Positions 1 through 4,326 of a stretch of 5,667 bases of DNA are shown piece after piece. Each line of letters opens with the position of its first letter. Positions within the stretch are counted from its first letter, which is position 1. A program made the position numbers and the translations under genes. Source of the DNA: Eubacterium sp. (lineage in GTDB: Bacteria > Bacillota > Clostridia > Lachnospirales > Lachnospiraceae); NCBI GenBank assembly GCA_020844525.1, contig JAJGAH010000182.1:1-5667 (forward strand). Reading direction: 5' to 3'. The notes beneath the pieces were generated by a model. It ran no database searches. It was not told the origin of the DNA and saw nothing but the letters and a program-made list of their open reading frames with translations.

Positions 1-137
1 TCCGGTGTCAGCGTAATCCTGATCTGTGGCAGTCCACGGATCGGTTCCTTATTCTCATAATCCTTCATGAGGTCCCGGGTATATGTCCCCGCGCCCTCGA
101 CACCCACCGTCAGATCGGCCAGTCTGTATACGATCAT
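1..137 (-). CDS. N-terminal 45 residues of an unidentified protein, cut by window edge
   Basis: An open frame starts at an ATG (135-137) and runs off the left edge with no stop. AGGA lies seven bases upstream (145-148) within a purine-rich GGAAGGACAGGAA stretch, a credible ribosome site. The protein begins MIVYRLADLTVGVEGAGTYT, continues RDLMKDYENKEPIRGLPQI, and ends RITLTP at the edge. There is no signal peptide or membrane segment. The short beta-rich opening (xYRLADLTVxV, then DYE, then a xIRITLTP strand) resembles from memory the N-termini of clostridial HPr-kinase/PEP-carboxykinase-like proteins, but 45 residues are too few to name it. Codon choice resembles the neighbouring genes and the frame is clean, so I consider it a real gene. 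It may be the next gene of the same transcript, since I see no terminator in the 129 bases before it. Confidence 0.7.
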   Translation of the reverse strand, partial: MIVYRLADLTVGVEGAGTYTRDLMKDYENKEPIRGLPQIRITLTP

Positions 138-184
138 GTACTGTTCCTGTCCTTCCCTGTTGCTAATATCAGTTTCGAGTCGCT

Positions 185-246
185 GTCTGTGCTTTTTCAG
201 ATTTATAAAGTTGCCGTCTGTGCTTTTTCAGATTGATGAAGTCCCT
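185..246. repeat. 31-bp tandem duplication between pduO and the left-edge gene
   Basis: Copies lie at 185-215 and 216-246, directly adjacent. The first 19 bases are identical (plus strand GTCTGTGCTTTTTCAGATT) and about 26 of 31 match overall, with differences concentrated at the end. The repeat is more AT-rich than the flanking genes and fills half of the 129-base gap 138-266. It holds no GC-rich hairpin with a T-run, so no terminator is visible for the operon here. The 31-bp period is close to three helical turns, which would suit tandem protein-binding sites, but a simple slippage duplication explains it equally well. Confidence 0.8.
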
Positions 247-266
247 GATAAGATGAACCCATGAAA

Positions 267-854
267 TCAGTTGTCAATATGTCTCTGACGGGTGTGCGGC
301 TGCTTCAGCACGTCACGGATGACCTCCTGCCGGATACCCTCGCTGCGGATATTTTCGGCCTTGTAATCTGCATATCTGGCTGATACATACAGGAAATCGG
401 ACAGACGATTCATGTACTGCATAGCCTTCTTGTCGGCGACAAACTTCTGCGCGACAACCCGGAACCTGCGCTCGGCTCTGCGGGCGACCGCCCGCGCTAC
501 ATCCAGCCTTGCGGATTCCTCACAGCCCCCGTAGAGAACGAAATCCTTAACTCTGGGGAAGGAATCCTCGGTGGCGTCAATCCAGCCCTCGAGCTTCTCC
601 GTCTCTGCATCTTCAAACCGGAATTCCCGCTTCATGGGTGCTGCAATGCCCGACATGATGAACATCAGCGTTTTCTGAATGTGCGTCAGTCTCAGACGCA
701 GCTCATCATCCGCCAGTACCTTTGCCAGGCCGATCTGACTGTTCAATTCATCTATGGTGCCCAGAAGCTCAATCCTGTCATCTGTCTTCAGAACGCTTTG
801 CCCGTTCAGAAGTGACGTTCTTCCGTTATCACCGTTTTTCGTATAGATTTTCAT
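267..854 (-). CDS. pduO: PduO-type ATP:cob(I)alamin adenosyltransferase (single domain)
   Basis: This enzyme transfers the adenosyl group of ATP to cob(I)alamin, making the adenosylcobalamin cofactor the dehydratase needs and recycling what the reactivase releases. The protein is 195 residues from the ATG at 854, the usual length for a stand-alone PduO-type domain; the C-terminal haem-binding domain of Salmonella PduO is absent. Motifs: N-terminal ATP loop IYTKNGDNGRTSLL (3-16), IDELNSQIG (34-42), the FVLYGG segment (105-110) with the Phe that in Lactobacillus PduO lines the corrin site, and SARLDVARAVARRAERR (114-130) followed by NRLSDFLYVSAR (149-160). Asp35 is kept. Departures are LYGG where LPGG is usual and LDVAR where LHxAR is usual. 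An upstream in-frame ATG at 911 would add 19 residues, but it has no ribosome site. The chosen start has GAAGGA ten bases upstream (865-870) and matches family N-termini. Confidence 0.93.
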   Translation of the reverse strand: MKIYTKNGDNGRTSLLNGQSVLKTDDRIELLGTIDELNSQIGLAKVLADDELRLRLTHIQKTLMFIMSGIAAPMKREFRFEDAETEKLEGWIDATEDSFPRVKDFVLYGGCEESARLDVARAVARRAERRFRVVAQKFVADKKAMQYMNRLSDFLYVSARYADYKAENIRSEGIRQEVIRDVLKQPHTRQRHIDN

Positions 855-908
855 TGATTGTCTGTCCTTCTCATGAATTTCATATACTTTTAAAAACATA
901 TGCAGGCG

Positions 909-996
909 CACATCATCCCATGCATACGGATAAGTGGCAGCCTGATACAGAGGCTGCGGGAGAAATTACACATCATCCCATGCATACGGATCAGTG
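909..996. repeat. 28-bp direct repeat pair with 60-bp period in the ddrB-pduO gap
   Basis: The two copies lie at 909-936 and 969-996. The first 23 bases are identical (plus strand, starting CACATCATCCCATGCATACG), then one mismatch (932 A versus 992 C), then AGTG in both, giving 27 of 28 identical. The 32 bases between the copies are unique except for a 7-bp stem-loop. Each copy contains the self-complementary ATGCAT. The pair lies wholly in the non-coding gap between ddrB and the adenosyltransferase gene. The function is unknown: it could be a pair of regulatory sites, a fragment of a dispersed intergenic repeat, or the result of a local duplication. Confidence 0.85.
937..957. other. Small stem-loop between the two 28-bp repeats
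   Basis: GCAGCCT (937-943) pairs with AGGCTGC (951-957) around a 7-base loop, giving a perfect 7-bp stem. No T-run follows on either strand, so it is not an ordinary intrinsic terminator. A weaker 5-bp stem with an equal loop (CAGTG 992-996, CACTG 1004-1008) lies in the corresponding place beside the other repeat copy. Both lie in the transcribed ddrB-pduO spacer and could affect mRNA processing or stability; that is inference. Confidence 0.5.
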
Positions 997-1012
997 TGGC
1001 TGTCACTGCCTG

Positions 1013-1366
1013 TCATCCCTGTGAAACCGGATCCAGGTCCCGCAGGCCCTGCTTTTTCATGACCCTGGCGCTGTTGGAGCCTATGGTCCTGCACTGGGAA
1101 AAAGATGGCATATGCAGGCGGGCCACATTCTCTCCGGATCTGCGTCCGCGCATCTGCATGGCAACGTCCACACCGGAAATGCCGATTCCGGATCCCATCA
1201 TGGAATCAGCGGCGGCGTCAAAGGCAAGCGCATTCACATCAGCGTCCTCTCGTTCAAAAACCTCCGACGAGACGTTTTCCTCTTCAATACCTGCCAGGAC
1301 CTCGCGCAGAAAATCCGCATCCGCCTGATGTATGTAAATAAAAACTGAAGGTCTGCGGCTGATCAT
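1013..1366 (-). CDS. pduH: Diol/glycerol dehydratase reactivase, small subunit (DdrB/PduH)
   Basis: This is the small subunit of the reactivating factor. In the known mechanism it resembles the dehydratase beta subunit and swaps with it, opening the inactive enzyme so that cobalamin leaves. The protein is 117 residues, against about 125 in Klebsiella. Recognisable blocks are FLREVLAGIEEENV (19-32), a GSGIGISGVDVAMQM segment (58-72) corresponding to the LVGIACD strand of Klebsiella DdrB, and a C-terminal RTIGSNSARVMKKQGLRDLD (93-112) matching the NTGNNAARLVKG...FRDL ending. The middle of the protein is diverged. The start is supported by GGAGG nine bases upstream (1376-1380) and by the ATGA overlap with ddrA, which implies coupled translation and roughly equimolar subunits. 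It is followed by a 158-base gap, the first real spacing in the operon. Confidence 0.9.
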   Translation of the reverse strand: MISRRPSVFIYIHQADADFLREVLAGIEEENVSSEVFEREDADVNALAFDAAADSMMGSGIGISGVDVAMQMRGRRSGENVARLHMPSFSQCRTIGSNSARVMKKQGLRDLDPVSQG

Positions 1367-3186
1367 TTCTTCTCGCCTCCATAGGAGAGCACCAGTCCGG
1401 TTGCCACCGCGTTCCTGGGGCCTTCGGTACCGCGGATATTGCCTCGTCCGCAGACGATGCCATAGCTGGTGAACTCCTCCATGAGCATCTCAGGAATCTC
1501 AAAATCCGCTGCCGATCCGCCCACAAGCACAACATTTGAAATATTCTTGAGATTGTGGTCTGGTGCGACATAGCGCAGCGCACGGATTGCATTCGTCAGG
1601 AAGACCTTCCGCTTGGCCTCGCGCCGGATTTCCCGGATCCGCTCCATCGGAACGTCCTTCTCCACCCGGACCAGTCCAGCCTCTGTCAGAAGCACAACTC
1701 TGCCGTAAAAACGCGGATCGATGGATTCCTGCACGAAGTACATTTCACCGTTTTCCATGCGCATATGGAAAAGGCTTTCCACCTTGGCCAGAGGATATTT
1801 CTTGATCTGCTCCGCCATATAGCGGTTCTCCAGACCAAGCTCCGTCTGAATCAGCATGGATACCAGCTCACCCGCACCCGCCTGATGGGTCAGCGTCACT
1901 GTCCCATCCTCACGGATAATGGCCGCATCGGTAGAGCCCCCGCCCATATCCAGAATCGCAAGCGGCAGTGTCGTGCCCGGCGTCGTCAGTGCACCAAGAC
2001 TGGCCATCACTGCCTCCACACCGGCAACCCTGACCTCAGTGGACAGCTTCTCCGACAGCTTCTGCGCGATCTGCCGCATCGGAAGCTGCTGGGTGCGCAC
2101 CATCGCGGCGATACCCACCGCCTTCTCCAGACAGGTCTCACCGGCGAGTGCTCCAGATATAAGAACCGGCGCCAGCGTGTCCACGGCAAGAATATCCGTG
2201 ATGTGAATATCCGCATCTGTCTCGCCGCTGACCTCGCCCATGCTCTTGCGGATCCGGCTGAGCATATTGCCCACATTCGTATTCTCCTGGCCTGTAACGT
2301 CATAAATCCTGCCGGCATCACTGACAGCCTTCATAATACGGTCCGCGCCCTCATCCAGGGAAATCCTGGTCGGATGCTCTGCGTTCAGATAAATCTCTCC
2401 GGCGGGCAGGACATTCTCCCGGATATCTCCATTCGGTGTCTTGATGACAACCGCGCTGCGGTTTCCGATCAGGCTCTTGGCAATGGGAGTGACCGTCCGT
2501 GTCTCCTCCGGGGTCAGATGCAGCAGCGTCGCGATGCCGTAGGGATTGGAAAGCATGCGGATAAACTGTCCCGGAAGCGCGACCTCAATCGCCGCCATCT
2601 TTCCATCCGGTATCCTGTCTATGCGTTTTACCTCATCCACAATCGGAATCTTACGATTCAGTCTGTTCTCAACCAGCACTGCCTCATCCGCCTGCAGGAT
2701 CATGCCCACAATATCCAGACGGCCGGCCGCCTGATTGATTGCCGCGGCAACCTCTTCATAGCCGTGACTGCCTGAGACAAAAACAATATATGGCGTACCG
2801 CCTTTACCTCGGTCCAGATTGTCAAAGGAAAGCAGCTCGCCTGCCGCCTGTCCGGCACCCGCCGGCGTTGATGGGTTGTGGCCGATCATAGAAGAGTCTG
2901 TAATAATCGTCTCCGTCAGCGTCTCCATCGCTGTATCGCCGATAACCGGAGCCGCTTCATTGAGACGGATCAGATCGATATCCGAGACATCTCTGCCGAT
3001 CCTGCCCATTGCGGACTTGAGTGCAGAAAGGATTCCATGAATATTTGCAAGCGTTCCCTTGGTGCCCGTCGTTGTCACGGAAGCGCCAGTAAGAAAACGG
3101 GACAGCTTTCGCCCTGCATACTCGCCGACGCAGACCTCTGTTGTGGAATTTCCGATATCAACACCTGCTATAATGCTCAAATCCAT
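1363..3186 (-). CDS. pduG: Diol/glycerol dehydratase reactivase, large ATPase subunit (DdrA/PduG)
   Basis: This is the large subunit of the dehydratase-reactivating factor, a chaperone-like ATPase that releases damaged cobalamin from suicide-inactivated dehydratase so intact adenosylcobalamin can bind. The 607 residues are close to the 610 of Klebsiella DdrA. The actin/Hsp70-like ATPase signatures are visible: phosphate-1 GVDIGNSTTEV (8-18), phosphate-2 ILDMGGGSTDAAI (411-423) and the adenosine motif VVLVGGSAADFEIP (552-565). Family blocks NEAAPVIGDTAMETLTETII (76-95), LSNPYGIAT (212-220), ALTTPGTTLP (399-408), KKYPLAKVESLFH (462-474) and GRGNIRGTEGPRNAVATGL (580-598) also match. The start is ambiguous. 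The ATG at 3186 is only one base from GAGGG, whereas a TTG at 3180 is seven bases away and would give an N-terminus (MSIIAG) aligning exactly with Klebsiella MRYIAG. The TGA stop overlaps the next gene as ATGA. Confidence 0.96.
   Translation of the reverse strand: MDLSIIAGVDIGNSTTEVCVGEYAGRKLSRFLTGASVTTTGTKGTLANIHGILSALKSAMGRIGRDVSDIDLIRLNEAAPVIGDTAMETLTETIITDSSMIGHNPSTPAGAGQAAGELLSFDNLDRGKGGTPYIVFVSGSHGYEEVAAAINQAAGRLDIVGMILQADEAVLVENRLNRKIPIVDEVKRIDRIPDGKMAAIEVALPGQFIRMLSNPYGIATLLHLTPEETRTVTPIAKSLIGNRSAVVIKTPNGDIRENVLPAGEIYLNAEHPTRISLDEGADRIMKAVSDAGRIYDVTGQENTNVGNMLSRIRKSMGEVSGETDADIHITDILAVDTLAPVLISGALAGETCLEKAVGIAAMVRTQQLPMRQIAQKLSEKLSTEVRVAGVEAVMASLGALTTPGTTLPLAILDMGGGSTDAAIIREDGTVTLTHQAGAGELVSMLIQTELGLENRYMAEQIKKYPLAKVESLFHMRMENGEMYFVQESIDPRFYGRVVLLTEAGLVRVEKDVPMERIREIRREAKRKVFLTNAIRALRYVAPDHNLKNISNVVLVGGSAADFEIPEMLMEEFTSYGIVCGRGNIRGTEGPRNAVATGLVLSYGGEKK
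1376..1380 (-). promoter_or_regulatory. Ribosome binding site of ddrB/pduH inside ddrA
   Basis: GGAGG on the minus strand is encoded within the last codons of ddrA, nine bases before the ddrB ATG. That ATG overlaps the ddrA stop as ATGA. Confidence 0.8.
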
Positions 3187-3187
3187 G

Positions 3188-3192
3188 CCCTC
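3188..3192 (-). promoter_or_regulatory. Ribosome binding site of ddrA/pduG with ambiguous start
   Basis: GAGGG (within AAGAGGGC) on the minus strand is one base from the ATG at 3186 and seven bases from an in-frame TTG at 3180. The spacing favours the TTG; codon strength favours the ATG. The two starts differ by two residues only. Confidence 0.6.
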
Positions 3193-3199
3193 TTATTAT

Positions 3200-3598
3200 T
3201 TATTCAGAAAGAAGAATGCCTCTCTTCTCATAAACCTCTGCTGCCTCGAGTACAAGCTTCGCGCAGTTCGGTGCCTTGTACTTCTCAAGAAGATCACTGG
3301 CCATCTGCACCAGTTCCTTCTTCGTCGCCCTGTGGGGTCTCAGCTTGTTGTACATGCCGAGAATTACCTCATCCGGCACATTGGTCAGCTCTGCAGCACG
3401 CGCAAAATTCTGCTTCATCGGCGCATTACCCGCCTGATCCGCAACCTCGCCCTGAGCCTTCAGCATTTCTGCGGAAATCTTGATATCATCCGGAGCTACA
3501 TGTCCCTTCATGACCTCATCAAGGGTAAGGTCATCCAGCTTCTTGCCCGTTCTGGATGTGATACGGTCTCTCTCATTTTCACCTAATGGATACTGCAT
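3200..3598 (-). CDS. pduE: Propanediol/glycerol dehydratase, small (gamma) subunit
   Basis: This is the gamma subunit of the B12-dependent dehydratase, a small mostly helical protein needed for holoenzyme assembly. The protein is 132 residues, starting MQYPLGENE. It matches the family core from the YPL motif: LDDLTLDEV (21-29), NFARAAELTNVPDE (64-77) and YNKLRPHRATKKEL (83-96), followed by a C-terminal helix pair. I chose the ATG at 3598, not the in-frame ATG at 3613. The latter lies at the edge of the GGGAGGG ribosome site (3605-3611), which is six bases before 3598, and the 3598 ATG overlaps the pduD stop as TAATG. It lacks the roughly 40-residue N-terminal extension of Salmonella and Klebsiella PduE, so in length it is nearer the glycerol dehydratase small subunit (about 141 residues). 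It is followed after 13 bases by the reactivase gene. Confidence 0.95.
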   Translation of the reverse strand: MQYPLGENERDRITSRTGKKLDDLTLDEVMKGHVAPDDIKISAEMLKAQGEVADQAGNAPMKQNFARAAELTNVPDEVILGMYNKLRPHRATKKELVQMASDLLEKYKAPNCAKLVLEAAEVYEKRGILLSE

Positions 3599-4314
3599 TA
3601 TTTTCCCTCCCATTCGATGATGCCAAGCTTCGGGTCCAGCTGCTCGGTCTCTGCGATGTGCATGATCGCCGCCTTAACCTGGTATTTCGGTCTGACCATC
3701 GGGTCATTGACGGACGGAATCGGTGTGACATTCTCGCCCTTCACATATTTTGCTGCATTCTGCCCGATTCTCCGGTAAGTCTCCAATGTCATCAGCGGTG
3801 CCTGGGGGAAGAGCTCCAGATTGGAAAGCGGATACAGGTCCTTCTGACTGATCACTGTCGTGCCCTTGGACTGAATACCGATGCCGATACCGGAGCCGGA
3901 CAGCTTTGCGGACTCCAGCGCCATAAATCCGACATCCGAGGTGTCAAGAATCTTGACAACGCGCGGAATCATGCCCTCCTCCTCGATGCCTGCCTTGACA
4001 TTCCGGATGACATCATCCAGCGGAATGCCGCCGATGGTCTTCTTGATTTCTCTCTGGAAGGCCGCGCCGACACCGATTACGATCTCCTTCGGGTCTGTAC
4101 CCTTTGCGGCTTTTTTGTATGAAGAATAGTCGCTCTTGTTCTCGTTAATCCGGGTCCTGCCCGCCATGGAGGGGACATCATCCTCGCCAAGCTCATCCGC
4201 TACGACCTTACGATAGCCATTTGCATCGTACTTTGTGCCATCATCTCCGCGGCTTTTAATCTGACGGACAACCTCTTCCGTAATTTTCTGAACTAATTCC
4301 TGTGAAATCTGCAT
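3598..4314 (-). CDS. pduD: Propanediol/glycerol dehydratase, medium (beta) subunit with N-terminal encapsulation-like helix
   Basis: This is the beta subunit of the (alpha-beta-gamma)2 dehydratase; it contacts the cobalamin from the side opposite the substrate barrel. The product is 238 residues, slightly longer than Salmonella PduD (about 224) and clearly longer than the shorter glycerol-dehydratase DhaC type. The core begins near residue 75 (KEIVIGVGAAF). It carries the family blocks AGIEEEG (108-114), LSGSGIGIGIQSKGTTVI (138-155), PLSNLELFPQAPLMTLETYR (162-181) and a final RPKYQVKAAIMHI stretch. Residues 1-19 (MQISQELVQKITEEVVRQI) have hydrophobic I/L/V spaced as an amphipathic helix and resemble the PduD microcompartment-targeting peptide. 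Residues 20-74 form a charged linker. The start is fixed by TAGGAGG five bases upstream, and the stop TAA overlaps the pduE start. The assignment is secure; the targeting role is inferred. Confidence 0.96.
   Translation of the reverse strand: MQISQELVQKITEEVVRQIKSRGDDGTKYDANGYRKVVADELGEDDVPSMAGRTRINENKSDYSSYKKAAKGTDPKEIVIGVGAAFQREIKKTIGGIPLDDVIRNVKAGIEEEGMIPRVVKILDTSDVGFMALESAKLSGSGIGIGIQSKGTTVISQKDLYPLSNLELFPQAPLMTLETYRRIGQNAAKYVKGENVTPIPSVNDPMVRPKYQVKAAIMHIAETEQLDPKLGIIEWEGK
3605..3611 (-). promoter_or_regulatory. Ribosome binding site deciding the pduE start
   Basis: GGGAGGG on the minus strand lies six bases before the ATG at 3598 and immediately after an in-frame ATG at 3613. It supports the shorter 132-residue pduE and lies within the last codons of pduD, so a ribosome ending pduD can restart at the TAATG overlap. 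Confidence 0.85.
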
Positions 4315-4319
4315 GCCGG

Positions 4320-4326
4320 CCTCCTA
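4320..4326 (-). promoter_or_regulatory. Ribosome binding site of pduD overlapping the pduC stop codon
   Basis: TAGGAGG on the minus strand combines the pduC TAG stop with a near-perfect Shine-Dalgarno, five bases before the pduD ATG. The terminating ribosome occupies the initiation site for the next subunit, which suggests coupled synthesis. Confidence 0.85.

Noticed and set aside
937..957. Stem-loop as an intrinsic terminator after ddrB.
   Set aside because: The stem is only 7 bp and no T-run follows on either strand.
909..996. Two 28-bp repeats with a 32-bp interval resemble a minimal CRISPR array with one spacer.
   Set aside because: Only two copies exist, no third or degenerate unit follows on either side, the interval contains its own perfect 7-bp stem-loop, and no cas gene is in view.
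855..1012. Possible cobalamin riboswitch in the gap before the adenosyltransferase, given the B12 context.
   Set aside because: The gap is only 158 bases and lacks a recognisable B12 box; the GCCACACTG-like string alone is not enough and half the gap is taken up by the direct repeats.
900..1328. Plus-strand frame of 142 codons carrying a repeated HIIPCIRIS peptide.
   Set aside because: The repeated peptide is just the 60-bp-period DNA repeat read in frame, and the rest is antisense to ddrB.
1555..2775. Long plus-strand open frame (406 codons) opposite the reactivase gene.
   Set aside because: It is antisense to a well-supported DdrA reading frame; its translation is rich in His, Arg, Gln and Cys and shows no domain, as expected for a shadow frame in GC-rich coding DNA.
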